A stretch of DNA of 64,000 nt from Pestalotiopsis fici W106-1 (taxonomy: Eukaryota; Ascomycota; Sordariomycetes; Amphisphaeriales; Sporocadaceae): NCBI RefSeq assembly GCF_000516985.1, contig NW_006917100.1, positions 1,601,490 to 1,665,489 of the forward strand, read 5' to 3'. Under the pieces are notes generated by a model. The model did no database searches, was not told the origin of the DNA, and was given only the letters and a program-made list of their open reading frames with translations. The translations under genes were made by a program, and so were the position numbers. This document shows, piece after piece, positions 9,644 to 23,735 of the stretch (positions are counted from its first letter, which is position 1; the number at the start of each line of letters is the position of its first letter).

Positions 9644-12600
9644 TCAAAAAATCATCCCGCTCTCCACAAGTTCTGTCATTACCAATTCGTCTAACCACCT
9701 TTCCGTAGACCCGTTCTGAACAATGCATGCATCCATGATTTCGGTGAGGGATTGCTCCTGCAATTCTTCCAAATTTTGTTCCTGTGACAGAAACTCGAAC
9801 TCAGCAAAATTCTCTTCATCAAGCCACACAGTACCATCAAGCGAAGAGCTCGCACTTCCGTGTTCACATTGAAAGCAATTTCCGGACCAAGATCGATCGT
9901 TATAGAGGATCCTAGGGCACGTGTGCTCTCTCTCTGTCATTTGGCGTGTTGTCGCTAGCTTGCTGAATTCAGGTTTCCAGTGCCCGCGCTCCTTCAGGAG
10001 ATCTGCAACGGCGTAGTGGCAGTCTTCAATCGCAAAATTCACAGCCCTTATAAAGTGGACCTCATCGTACTGTTGGAAGTCTACATGAGGAAGTAGCAGC
10101 CCAACCATATCGACTCGTCCCTTTTCTGCTGCTATTTCCAAAGCTGTCATGCCCCACCGAGAAGCAGGTGGTGCATTAGCATCAGCGCCCCACTGAAGAA
10201 AGAATGCTGCCATTTCAAGATTTCCTGCGCTAGCCGCGTACTGTAGCGCCGTTCGACCCCCATCTCCTTCTGCCGGAGCATTGATATCAGCGCCATGCTC
10301 GAGAAGCAAGGATGCCATTTCAAGATTTCCTTTGCTAGCCGCGTACTGTAGCGACGTTCGACCCCCCATTCTTCTTCTGCTGGAGCATTGGTATCAGCGC
10401 CATGCTCGAGAAGCAAGGATGCCATCTTGACGTCGCCATCGCTGATTGCGATACTCAAAGCTGTCCCTCTAGAAGGCATCTTTTCTCTGTAACGCAAAAG
10501 ATTGATATTTGCTCCTGCTTCTAGAAGAATTTCGACGCATTCAGTGTCACCACTGGATACGGCTAGCGCCAATGGTGTTTTCGAGAAAATCCCATTCTTA
10601 TTCATAAGCCGAAACTCAACAGATTTGAGGCTGGCAACGCGTTGCCGAATGATATCGAGACGGGAGGAAGTGTCTATTGCTTCTATCAACAGATGACGGT
10701 TGCGAACCTCGGCTAGGACTGGTGAAAGTGGTTGCGCTGCTAGTAATAAGTCTATCATTTTCTGGCTGAAATAGGACTCATCGCACAGCGACGATTCGAG
10801 TAGAAGAGGGTCTGGCGATTGATAGCTAGCGATAATGTCCTTGGCTAGCTTTCCTTGACCCATGAACGCTGCTGCCCATAAGGGTGACATCCGCTTTCGA
10901 TTAGGGAATCGCGAGGGTTTGATTGCCCATTGTTCCAAATGCAGTCCGGCTAAGTCAACTGGGCAATCAGCTTGAATTGAGATTTCCGATCTAGTTCTAC
11001 ACAGGTTCGCATGAAAATACGAATCAGGCAGGATTGAGGTAAAAGTTGGACGGAGAAATGTATCAATCAGAGTGGAATCACTCCCCAAGATTGAAATCAC
11101 GAAACCGCTAGAGTCGCAAATATCCATCGGCCCAGGAATTCGATACTGCATCAGTTCCTCCACATGACTGTAATCATGCTTCTTCATAGCGTTTACGACA
11201 GCGAAGAGGAATGCCTTGGAGGTATAGTGCCCGCCACGCTGAAGGTAGTGCCGAATCATGCCATAGTTTCCTGCCTGACATGCAGCCTCCAAAACGGTTG
11301 CACCATCTGAATTCGCTGCGCATATATCAACTCCAGAATCCAGCAAGTGTTGGACGACTTCTTGGTCGTCACTTTGCACAGCACTGAAAAGTTCGCTGCC
11401 CTTGAGAATGGCTCCAGTATCAATGATTTTACGCACCAATGTCAGCCCCTTCCGGCCTCGGATAGCGACGTCCAGTGGAAGCTCTCCGTGATATGGTACA
11501 TTGGGATCTGCACCTCTGTCCAGGATATCACATACCAATCTGTAGTGGCCTTGCTTGATTGCTGGTATAAGCAACTCATCGGAGGGCTCCGCACCAAGCT
11601 GCAACAGGACGTCAACGGCCTCACAGTGACTCATACGGATCGCACAGTCGAGTGCACTGGATAGTGATATCAAAGTTTGGTTTTTGGATCTGTTATAGGG
11701 ATGCATCGGTACGAAGGTATTGACATTGACCCCGTACGAATGCAGCAGCCGAATAAGAGGAATGTTCCCATACAAAGCTGCTGCCTGAACGGGTGAGGTG
11801 GTCAATCCCTCATGCTCAAAAGGAATGAAACCAGACTCGAGCAACAACTCCGCAATCTCACAATTCTGAGTCCACGCTACGGCAACAAACGCCAAGTTGA
11901 GCCAGTATTGATCGGAAAAGAATGGGCTGCCGAAAGACAGCAATCGGTGGACGATTTCCTGATCTGCTACCAAGCATGCAGTAACCAGGGCACGCACAAA
12001 TATTTCGTCTCGAAGTTCGTGGTCCGCGGTCGCACCAAGCAACATTTCTATGATATGTCTGTCATTCGAGATGATTGCAAGCTGCAATGCTGTCGTCTTG
12101 GAACAACCCTCCTTTGATCCTAGGTACAGCAATTCTCGCCGCCTGACCAAGAATGTATGTCCCAGCACATTGGAATGTGACAGGGCTCCAAGATAATGTC
12201 CTGGGATGGCTTCTGCATCGAGAATTTTATCCGTAACACCATTGCGTAGGAGTAGTTGAACTAGTGCGCTGCACCTTGATGCCGCTGCCTGACACAGAAG
12301 TGGAGGCAATCTGTCGTAGCAAAGATCGAGTCGTGCGCCGTAGCTTAAAAGGAGTTTGGCCAGAAGCACACTATTCGGATTTGATGGTCGTGAACATAGA
12401 ATGTAAATCGGCGAAGGGACTCCGAGGTTCGGATTTGCGCCATGTAGTAGGAGTTTGGTAGCCACTTCCAAACTGCACGTTTCGGCCGCTATTTGTAAAG
12501 GTGTACATGAAAGAACATGCCATGAAAATTCCAGATTCGCCATGCCGCGGTACACAGTGGAATATAGGCCGATTTCATGTAAAATTAAGGCGTTCGGGTC

Positions 12601-13706
12601 CATGCGAGCTTCCAAAAGTGTAGAAACCAGCCATGCATCACCCAATCTTACTGCAACTGAGAATAACGTCTCCTTTATGGCGTATGTCGTCGGGTCCGTA
12701 GCATCAAAGAGCTGATTGAGAGCTTGAGTATTGGCCTGGTAAAGAGTGTTGAAAAGCGTGAGCAAACTGCGAGCTTGGATATCGCTCAGAGCGAGGGTCT
12801 TATTCGCCATCTGGAACAACAAGGTCTTAATGCCTCGCGTTAGTGCATGCCCAGGAAGGCCTTGGTCTCGAGTCTTTTCTTTTGCATTTTCAGGCAGGAG
12901 AGGCAAAATCTGAGATAGACGGGCCATCCAAGACGATGATGAGTTACGTAATGCTAGAGCGATGGCTTGGTCGGCTTGGGAAGAAATGTTGTCGATATGG
13001 AGGCGCATATTACACATGACTAATGTCCTCACTAACGCGCTCACCACATTGGGCAGTTGGGAAATGGCTATTCGGTTTGGATGATTAGCATCATACACTG
13101 TGATGGGACTGTAGAATCAGGATTCAGTACGCACTTAGACGAAAATTTGCGTCAAACTGTAGCCATGGCATGCTTTCTGGCCAAGTCACTCGCTGTTCAA
13201 TTATTGGCGGAGTTGATACACGAACAAGATGCCCTTCTGGGCTACGCGGGCTGGGAACTACACAGTGTCTGTTAAGACAAATTGAATTGGAATGCGATAA
13301 CAATATATGATGTGCTTACCAGTGCCGTATTTCTGTGCCAAAGATACTTGGCTATATCTCTGCACCATCTGCCTGACGCGAGCGTCTGAGAGCTGAATGC
13401 CATAGACAGACACCTGGGAACCTATTTGTTGCTTTTGTCTCTTTTGAACGACGTGAGCGACATATTCCGATGTCTGCCTTTTCATGTTTTTGGAAATCTT
13501 CCACTTCTTGAGCCTGTGTTCGTACTGGTGCTTCCTGAGTAGCTGATCGTTAATAAATGTACAAAATGGTGCGGATGCATTGGTGTTTACTTCATGTGGA
13601 AGCCATGATTTTGGGCCATTCGTTTTGCTACCTCGTTGAGTGTAAGGTTTTCGAAGAGATAGAGCGAGGTGATCTTTTCCCTGTGAAATTCCCATTGATC
13701 CGACAT
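9644..13706 (-). CDS. Clr5-domain ankyrin-repeat protein with an apparent one-base frameshift
   Basis: Exons 13706-13591, 13534-13320, 13257-13135 and 13067-9644 encode about 1290 aa. The start MSDQWEFHREKI opens a Clr5 domain (PF14420; residues 1-55, ending KKWKISKN). Exon 3 contains TWPESMPWLQF, and exon 4 carries many ankyrin repeats. The last intron (13134-13068) has a GCTAATC branch site. Near 10362-10367 a run of six G on the coding strand needs one more G to keep frame: one frame ends after HGADTNAPAEEEWG, and the next resumes as GGRTSLQYAASKGN and runs to the stop at 9644. Two adjacent ankyrin units are almost identical in DNA. Clr5-ankyrin proteins are common and poorly understood in ascomycetes; the ankyrin part is probably a protein-interaction surface. 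The frameshift could be real or an assembly error. Confidence 0.75.
10200..10440 (-). repeat. Near-identical tandem ankyrin-coding units (about 0.1 kb each)
   Basis: Two successive units share long identical stretches (for example GGCATCCTTGCTTCTCGAGC and CGCTACAGTACGCGGCTAGC on the coding strand), and a third, more diverged unit follows. Such DNA-level identity indicates recent unit duplication or gene conversion inside the ankyrin gene. The apparent frameshift lies at the edge of one unit. Confidence 0.75.
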
Positions 13707-14119
13707 TGCCGCATGTTGCAGCTGCAGACGTAGAGAAGACTGAGTAACAAGAGGCGCGAAATGGTAAAGATTCTGCAATTTGTCAAAGTATACCGAGTTG
13801 GTAGGAAATGAGGCAAGCATGAAATTGAGGCCCTTGGGTAAGTTCAATTATAAAGGAATGTGGCGCTAAAGATGCTTAAGTATTGGTAGGTGGCCAGCAC
13901 ATAATGGAGGTGGTGGTGCAATACTTTTTTACCTGCAGAAGAGGGCTGCTAGAAGTTTGGTTGGGCAGTGTCAAAATCAGAATCAGCATGCTAGCGCCCG
14001 ATTGCTTAGCGTTGCTGGAGTTGCACTGCCGGAAAGGCCATGGTCCACTCAAGCAATGTTACCCTATCGATGCCCCGATTAGATTATATTATACTCTATA
14101 GTTTTCCAGGTGTACGGCC
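13707..14119. other. Upstream region of the Clr5-ankyrin gene, up to the AT-rich block
   Basis: Normal-composition sequence between the ankyrin start codon and the sharp start of the AT-rich block. It presumably holds the promoter. No gene recognised. Confidence 0.5.
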
Positions 14120-17100
14120 ATATTTCTTGGCGTGGCGTTATTAATTAATTATACGGCTATATTTAAATAAAATCGGGCCCGATCGTTTTGCTTTTTGCGG
14201 CTTTAAATTTTTTTTACGCTTTTAAAGCAGCTTTAAATTTAAATATATTAAATAAAATAATGCTTTCCGTTATTATTTATTAATCTGTATTAAATTTATA
14301 TTTTTCGGTATTAATTTAATATTTTTATAGCGTTATAAAGGTGTATTTTTTTAATTTATTTTTACGCTATTTTTAGTTTTAAAGCGTAATTTTTTTAGCC
14401 GTAAAGCGTACCGTTTATTATATTCGGTTTATATTTATTAATAAATATATTTTTACGGTAATTTTCGGTAATTTTTCGTAAAATTATATTATTTTACGAT
14501 TTAAATTCGATTTAAATAAAATTAAAATTTATTTTTAGGCGAATTAAAAAGGCTTTTATTTATTTTTTTAGTTTTTATATTTTTTTTTTTATAAACCTTT
14601 TTTTTTTTACGTTTTTTTTACGCTATATATTTTTTATTTATTTTATTTTTTTTTATAATAGCGATATTTGCCTTTTTTATTTATATATTATTACCGAAAT
14701 ATGCTTTTTGCCGGTTTTTTTAAATTAATATTAACGTTTAATTTATAATTACGAAATTTAAACCGTATATTTAGGCTTTAAAATATACGCAAAAAAAGGC
14801 TATTTATATTTATTATTATTATTTTTTTATATATAAAATAAAATTAAAAACTTTAAATTGCCTTTTAGCGTTATTTTTTATATTTTATTTTACCGTAAAA
14901 AAATCGCTTAAAGGCCGTGCCTAAAAAAAACTATTTTTTTATTTAGGTATAAATTTAGTTTATAGGCGATATAAAATTAAAAAAAGCGCCCGGAGCTTTT
15001 TAATATTTATTTTTAAGCGAATTTTATAATATTTTATATATTATACGGATTTAAATAAAGCTTATTAGCCGGATATTAAAGCGAAAAATAATTAAAAACG
15101 TTTTTCGTTATAAATTATATAAAAGCTATATTTTTAAGCGTAAAATTTTAAAAAATATTACTAAATAATAAATATATATAAAATTATATAAATATATTTC
15201 GGTAGTTATCGTTATTTAAAATATCCTTTTTTTTCCGATAAACCTTTTCTAAATAATATAGCGGCCTTTTAAGCGGTTATTTTATAAATTAAATTCGCTA
15301 TATTTATTATTAATTTAATAAAAAATAAATCGGCTATTAAATTATTTATATATTTTTTATTTAACGTATTTTTAACCGAAAATAAAACGGCTATAATCGA
15401 GGCCGAACGGGATAAATAATTTTAATCCGATATTAATAAATATATTCGAATATAAAATATAATTATAAATTTTAAAAACGATAACGTTAATTAAATTAAA
15501 ATTAATAATATTAAATTCGTTTTTTTAACGGTATATAAGTTTAAAAAGCTATTTTTTATAAAAAAAGCAAAAAATAAGGTTTAGTTTTTTTCGGGCTTAA
15601 ATAAAACCGGGTCGGGCTATTTATATAATATTTAAAAAAATATTAAAGCTAAAATAAATAAAATAAAAAAATATAATTTTAGCGTAAAACGGCAGGTTTT
15701 AAACAAGGCCGAACGTTATATTATATAATAATCCGTTATAAATCGCGCTTTTATAAGCTTAACGTTAATAAAGGTAATTACGCTATTACGTAAATAAATA
15801 AAATTTATGGAATATAAATTAATATTAACGCTTAAAGCCGCGCTTTTAAATTTTTATATAATCCGTAAATATACGGCCGCGGAAGCGAAAAACGACGATA
15901 ATAATAATTCGGAAGCTTTTATATTTATTAATAGCTTAAAACGCTTTAAAAAGCTAGCGAAATAATTTATTTTTTTCGATTTAACGAAAATATATAAACG
16001 AATAAATTAGGTTTAGGTTTTTTTTATTAATTAACGTTTTGCTATTTTTATTTATTTTTAACGTTTATTTTTATTTATATTAATATATTATATAATTAAT
16101 ATTATATTTTATTTATATTAATTATTAGTTTATATACTAATAAAGTCGTATTAATTTATAAACGGCTTTTTTATATTATATGTAGCCTAATATAGCGCGT
16201 TTAATCGCATATACGCTTTTTTCGTAAAATTTATAAATTTATAATTATTGTAAAATTTTTTTAATATTTATATTTATTTATTAATATTATAGCTTTATTA
16301 AAACTAACGCGTAAATAGCGTATATATAGCTATTACGGCCGCGATTAATTTTTTAAAAAAATTAAATTTAACGCAAAAAATAATCCGTATAAAAATTATA
16401 AAAAAAGCATTAATTATTATAGCTTATTTAATAATAAGCGGCGTTTTATTTTTTAATCGATTTTTTTCCGCGATTTTTCGATTTTAAAGCCTTTTAAATA
16501 AATCCGGCGGATATTTTCTATTATATAAAATCTTATTATTAATAAAGGCCTAAACGAATAAAGTCCGGTTACGCTAAAAAATAAATATAACCTAAAATTA
16601 TTTAATTTTTTGCCTATAAGTTTAAATAAGCCCGATACCGATTAAAAAATATATATTAAAGCTAATATAGCTTTTTATAAATAAAATCCTAACTTAATAT
16701 TTACGTTTTAGCGTTTAAACCTAACGGCTAAATATATTATATAGCTTTTTATTAATAATTTATTTACGGTTTTTAACGATAATATTAGCGTTATAACGTA
16801 TTAATATAATTATTATAATACTTTTTATTAAAAGAATAAAATTATTAAGGCTAAACGTAGCGAAAATTTTAAATTTAGCAAATATTATAATAACGGTTAA
16901 ATTATTTTTTAGCTATTTTTAAAACCGCTTAATTTTTTTAGGCGCTATTTTTCGGGCGTAACACCCGTAATAAAACGTTTTATAATATTTTATAATAATA
17001 TAATATCGCTTATTTATTTATATTTATATAGCTTCCGGTATTATTTAAATTTAAAATACCCCGATTTAATAATAATAATTTTAGCTATTATTATATATAA

Positions 17101-20100
17101 AATGCCTTTTATTATAAAACCAGATTTTTATAATTATAAGCTAGGTTTAAGCCGACGTATTAGCAATTATATTTTTTAAACCCGAAAAAAGCCGTATCGG
17201 TGCGAATAAACCTAAACGATAGCCTTGATTTAAATATAATAGCCTAATTATTAAATTATTTTTATTACCGTAATCCGTATATAAAAATTTACGTAACGGC
17301 TTAAAAGCGTTTTATTTAGGTAATTATCGAATAACGCTATTAAAATTTAAACGGTAAGGCTTTATAGGTTATTTTAAATTTTAACTTTTATTTAATATTA
17401 AAAAAAAGCGTAAATCGCTAGCGGAAAAACCTCCCGGTTATTAACGATATTATTAGCTTTTTCCCGGATTATGCTAAACCCGAACGCTAACGTAAAATAA
17501 TTTTAATAAAGCGTAATTTTAAAAAATTTACGTTAAAAAGGATTTTTATAAAATATTTATTATATATACCGTTTATATACGTTTTAATATAACCGAATAA
17601 AAGCAAAAGGTTCGAAATAAGCTTAAATAAGCCTAGGCCGTTAAAAAAAATAAAAAATATAATAATTATATAAAAATAATTCCGATATTATTTTTATTAT
17701 CGGAAAAACGGCTAATTAATCCTATTTGCGTTTAAAAGGCTATTTTAATAATTTATTATTAATATTTAGGTTATTACGGAGCAAAACGCTTTTTAATATA
17801 TTAGGAATAATTAAAATAAAATCTGTATTAATTTTTATAATAGTTTTAAAAATGCTTTCGTATCCGATTACCATAATTTAAGCAATTTAAGTATTAAAAG
17901 CATTTATTTGCCTATATTTTATATCGGAAATTTATATAATATATACCGCTATTATTAAAATTTTATATTTATAACGCGCTATTTAAATAAGCTTATATTT
18001 TTCGTTATTTTTACCGCTAATCCGAATTAACTAAAAATAAAGCGTAAATTATTTTTAAAATAAACCGTTAACGATCGGCCGGATATTAGCGTTTACGTTT
18101 TCGATTTAAAGCGTAAAAAATTATTATAGGATATTATTAAGCTAAATTATTTCGGTAAATACGTTAGGTATATATAAATTATCGAATATTAAAAGCGTAA
18201 TTTATTTTATATATATTTATTAATTTTTTTAAAGCTTATAAATCGCGATCGGCTATTAAACCCCGTAAATATTAATAAAATAATTTAAGCAAAAATTCCC
18301 GGTTTTAATATTAATTTTAATAGCGCTTTTCGCAAAATCGTTTTTAAATTTATAATTTACGGTTTTTATTTTATTAAAAAATATAAAAACCTAAATACCG
18401 TCGTTTGTGCTTTTTTAATATAATAAATAATAAATATTTTAAAAAAATTTTAAAAGCTTATTTTTCGGAAATTATAATTTACGAAAATAGCTATTTTATA
18501 TATTAGCGACGCTTTATAAAAATATTCCGGGCTTAAATAATAATATAAAAGGCCTAAAAAGCGTCGATAATCGCTAAATAATATTTTATAACTTATATTT
18601 AAACCGAAAATATTAAGCGTATATTAATATTAAAATATATATTATTATAAAAACCGTAAAATATATATATAAATATATATATAAAAAATTTAATTAGGTT
18701 ATAATAAAATTTAGCGAAAATTTATAAGCAAAAAATAAAATTACGGATTATATTTTTAATAGGTATATTAAGCCGTATAAAGCTTATTAGCGTTTATTAA
18801 AATTTTTTATATATAATTTATTTCCGGCCGTTAAATCGCTTAATATTTATTTATTTAGCTAAAATAAGCTAATGTTTAAACCTAAATCGGGTAAAATTAT
18901 AATTTAAAAAAAGGTTAATAATAGCCGAATAAAGCTAATAGCCTAAATAGATTTTAATTAAAGCTTTATAAAATTTTATAATATATTTTATTTAAATTTC
19001 CCTTTAATATATAAATAAAATAATTCGGATTTATTTTAGGTTAAACGGAAAAATAAAAGCTATAACGCGATCGGGAAAATATAATAAATTAATTTTTAAG
19101 CCGGCGAAAAATTTTAATTACGCTTATTATTTATTATTATTTTTAACGCGAAAAATTTTAATAATTTAATATTTTTCGACGGTAAACGGTATAATACGTT
19201 TAAAAAAACCTATAAAACGAAAAAATTAATTAAAAATAACTAATATTAAAAATATTTTTTCGAAAAATTAAAGGATTTTTCGAATAAAAAGCAAATAAAA
19301 AATATTTTTTATTATATTTTATTAATTTAAAAAATCGATAACCTTTTATATATTTAGGAAAAATTTTATAAATATTTATATAATAATTCTTTTAAATAAA
19401 TCGATTATTTAAACGGTTAGCCGGCTATTATTAAAAGCTTTTATTTAAATTATAATTTTTATTTTATATATCGCTAATTCTTTTTAAGCGTATCGTAAAA
19501 ATTTATTAAATTGCTTTTAGCGGTATTCGATTAAAGATTTATAATCGGTAATTATTTTTTATTAACGGAATTCGATTACGATCGGGCTTATAAAAAAATA
19601 AATTTTGCCTTAAATTTAGCTTAATTTAATAATAAATAATAAAAAGTATTTAATTATATTATAAAAGCTATTTCGATAAATCCGTCCGGCGTATATTTTT
19701 ATTTATAAAAACCGGCCAAAATAGGAAAAACCTTTTTATATTAAACGCTTTATTATTATTACCATTTTTTTAATAATATAATTCTTTATATAACGTCGTT
19801 TAATATCGCCGCGCTATTATTATTAAAAAGCAAAATTATTTATTCGAAATTTAAAATTTTTATTCGATTTTATTCGGATTTTATTTATTTTATTTTATAA
19901 AAAATAAATAAAACCTAGCTTTTTTAAAAAATAACTTTTATTATTTAAAATAAAATAATTATATAAAATAAATATTATTTTAATATTATTAATAAAATTT
20001 TACGCGATATATAAAACGTAAATTATTTTTTAAAAAATATATTAACTTTATTAAATAGCGATTTTGCCTAAATTTTATTTATAATATATAAAAATAGCCG

Positions 20101-23100
20101 CGCTTAAATAATTAAAGCCTATTTATAAAAATTAAATATTTAAACCCGGATATAAAAGCTATTTTTAATAAAAAATATACGTTTATTATAAACGAAACCT
20201 AAAAATATAGCGTACGCTTTATAATTAAATTTTTTTTTATTATTTATATATAAACGGTTTTATCCGTTTATTAAATTTTATTAAGGTTTTTCGGCGCTAA
20301 AATAATTTATTTAATTACGTTTATTTACGCCCGATATTAGTTAGCGTTATAATATAGCTAAATATTTTCGTTTATAAAACGATTTTTTACGCTTATAATG
20401 CTTAGGTAAATAATATAAACGAGCTTTTTTTAAATTATATACCCGGAGTTATTAAAAATTTAATTTAAAAAATAAATTTTTACCTAATAGCCTTTTTAAT
20501 ATCGAATTATTTTTTACGAAATATTTTAATTCGTTAAAGCCTTTTAAGATACCTCCGGCTAAATTACGGTTTAAAATAAAAGCTTTTATTATATTATTAC
20601 GTAATTTTTCCCTAAATATAAAAATATATAATAATACCCGTTTTATTATTATTAAGTTTTATTAATATATTATCGAAGCTAAAATATTTAGCGGTAGGTT
20701 TTATAAATAAATAAAGCCGATTTTACGTTTATAACTAAATTAAAATAAAAATAATTAGCCGTTTCCGTAATTTTATAGGCAGTTTTTAATATAGCTTAGC
20801 TTTTTTATAATTATTAATAAATTTTAAAAATAATTTTTTAATATAATAAATATTAATTTATAAACGTAAATTTTTATATACGGCTAATTTTATATAATAA
20901 TATCCCGATTAATAAATATTAAAAAATTAAAAATTTTATTAAACGAGGAAATTACCGTTATAAATAATATTATTTATTTAAAAATATTAACGTTTATAAA
21001 AAAAAATATAGCTAAATATTTAGGTTATATAAATTAATTTTAGCGTATTTAGAAAGTTTCGGAATTTATTATTTATAATATATTTTAATTTATATATTTA
21101 ATAAAAATAATTAGTTTTTAAAAAGGCAAAATCGGTTATAAAAATAAATTTTCGGGTTAAAAAGGTTAAATTTATAATTTTTATAAAATTATTTAAAATA
21201 TATACGCCGGTTTTATAGGTATTATTACCGTTAAAAAATATTTATTTCCGCCCGATTAAGGTCGGAAACCCTTAAAAAATATTATATAATATTAAACGCT
21301 AAAAAATATAAATATTAAAAGGTTTATAATTTAGTTTATTTTAAAAAAATATATAAACGGCTGCGAAAATAATTAAAAAATACCGATTATCGTCGAATAA
21401 AGCCGGAAATATATAATAAAAAAATATAAAAATGCGCAAAAAATTATATAATATAATTTATTTTAAAAATAAATTATCGACGCCGGAAACGACTAAAAAA
21501 GGCTAAATATAATCGAAAAAAGTTATAAATTTTTATTAGTTTTTTAATAATTTTAATTAATATATAATTATAAAATATTATTTAAGTTAAAATTACCGGT
21601 TATATAAAATTAAAAAATGCCGAAAAGCGCTTAAAGGTTTTTTTTTTAAAAGCCTTTTTCGAATTACGCTTAATAAAATTTTTTAGGTAAATTAGCGGTC
21701 GGAAATCGTCGAAAAACTATTTTTATATATTTATTAAAGCGGTAAAAATATTATTTTTTTAATTATTATAATAATAATTATTATAAGCTTTATTTCCGAT
21801 TTTTTTTATAACCGTATAAAATTAAAAAAAGCCGTTATGCTTTATATAACGCTTATAAGCCTTTAATTTAGCTAAAAAAACGCCGAAAATAATTATTAAA
21901 CCGGCTTCGATATTAATAATATTAACGCTATTATTTTTTTATAATTAATATTATTCGTTATTTTTTAGGGTCGAAAACGGTTAAAAACGGTTAAAAACTT
22001 ATTTTAAATTAAAATTTAGCTAAATATTAATATTAATATAATTATTATCGAAATAAATTTAAAATATATTTTAAAGCGAGATTTTATTTTAACGCTATTG
22101 CAAATTACCGTTAATATATTTCCGGTAATTTTCGATATTTTTCGGGATCGGCAAATTTATTATATACTTAAAATTTGCCGATTATTTTAATAAATTTAAA
22201 TATATTATTAAAAATTTTAAAAAAGGCGAATACGGTTAAATTATTTTATTCGGAAATTTTCGGGCTTTTATAATTATTATAAAAAATAAAAATAAAAATT
22301 TTTTTTATTTCGATATTAATCGTAATTTTTCCGATTTTTTCGGCGTTATAAAGAAACGGAAATTATTTACCGTTTCGTAAATCTTTAGTAAGCATAATAA
22401 TAACGTTTATATCGATAGCTTTAAATTTACGCTTAATTAGGGTCGAAAAAGCTTTTTTAATTACGAAAAAAGTCGGAAAAGGCTTTTATATTTTTTTTAA
22501 CGTTTTAAAATCGTAAATATAAATTTCCGCGGTTTTAGCACGGAATTCGGTAGCTTATTTTTTAATTTTTTCGCTTTTATAATTTTATTTATAATTTTCG
22601 GCTAAAACCTATATTATTCGGGTTTTTTCGTTTAAAGCCGAGGTTTTATTACGAAATTATTTAAATTTTTTTTCGATTTAAATTTTAATTTTTTTAAAAA
22701 TTATAATTAATCGGCGTAAAAAGGCGTCGAAAATATCCGAAAAGCGTTAATCGTCGTCGAATATAACTAAAATAATCCGGGAATACGGCTAAAAGAAAAT
22801 AATAATATACAGAAATTATATAAAATATCGTTAATATTAATTTTATATTTTTCGGTACTAAAAATAATTAAAAAAAACGTAATAAAAATTTAAAAAATTT
22901 AAAGCCGTTAATATAAATTAATTATATTTAGTTTATTATTATATATAGCTTTATTCGACGCTATTTTATCGTAAAAAATATAAAAAAATTATAATCGATA
23001 TAAAATTAATTTTAAAAGCCGAATATAGCGTTAATATAAATCGGTAATATTTATAAAATAAAAAAGCTATAATCGTTATAAATATAATAGCATTATATAA

Positions 23101-23735
23101 TACGGCTATTAGCGTTAAAATTACGCCTAAAAGCGTATATACGCTTAAATAGCCGTATTTAATCGCAAAAATCCTAAAAAAATCGCATTTAGCGTAAAAA
23201 CGATTTAAAAATACGATTATTACGATAAATTAGCTATAAAAAATATACGCGGATATAAAATAAAAATTTATAATAATTAATAATTTATTAAAAAAATAAT
23301 AATTTAAAAAACTTAAAATTACGTAATTAAAAAACGCGGGAAAATATAAAAATAGCCGTAATAAATCCGATTTACGCGTAATTATATAACTAAAATTAGG
23401 CCCGATTAAAAATTAAATATTTTAATTAAAGTTAATTATAATAATTACGATAATTTTGGTAATTACGTAAATTTTTCGGCTATATATAGATTTTTAATAA
23501 TAAAAGCGATTTTATATATTTACGACTTTTTACGATGCTTTTAAGCTTAATTATCTTAATATTATTTATAATTTTAGCGTCGCCGCGGTTTTCCTATAAT
23601 TTACGGTATTTTTAAAATTCTAAATCTTGCTATTACTTACGGTATTACTATTATTTACGGTATTTTTTAACACTTAGATCTTATTATCGGTCGCGGTTTT
23701 GCTATTATTAATATTTTTTTTGCGTAAGCAAAAAA
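14120..23735. mobile_element. RIP-mutated AT-rich block, probably degenerate transposable elements
   Basis: About 9.6 kb with G+C near one fifth by eye and sharp edges on both sides. CpA and TpG are almost absent over many consecutive lines, while CpG, CpT and GpC remain. That is what repeat-induced point mutation (CpA to TpA on both strands) leaves behind. No open frame of 60 codons exists on either strand across the block, in contrast to the flanks. RIP acts on duplicated DNA, so the source is most likely one or more transposons; the size would suit an LTR retroelement or nested elements. I could not find reverse-transcriptase, integrase or transposase motifs, terminal repeats or a target-site duplication by eye, so the class is unassigned. 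Such blocks are typically heterochromatic. Confidence 0.85.
23577..23724. repeat. Imperfect direct repeats at the right end of the AT-rich block
   Basis: The motif TTTACGGTATTTTT occurs twice, with related TAAATCTTGCTATTA-like and CGCGGTTTTCCTAT / CGCGGTTTTGCTAT segments, giving two imperfect units of about 65-70 bp. They could be sub-terminal repeats of the mutated element. Just outside lies the inverted repeat TTTTTTTTGC-GTAA-GCAAAAAAAA. Confidence 0.5.

Noticed and set aside
13098..13134. 37 nt intron in the Clr5-ankyrin gene ending at CACAG (13098)
   Set aside because: Too short for a typical intron; the later acceptor at 13068 gives 67 nt, keeps the same frame and has a GCTAATC branch site.
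14120..23735. Centromere or mitochondrial insertion as an explanation for the AT-rich block
   Set aside because: Mitochondrial DNA would keep gene fragments and tRNAs, and the specific loss of CpA/TpG with CpG retained points to RIP; 9.6 kb with genes on both sides is also short for a centromere.
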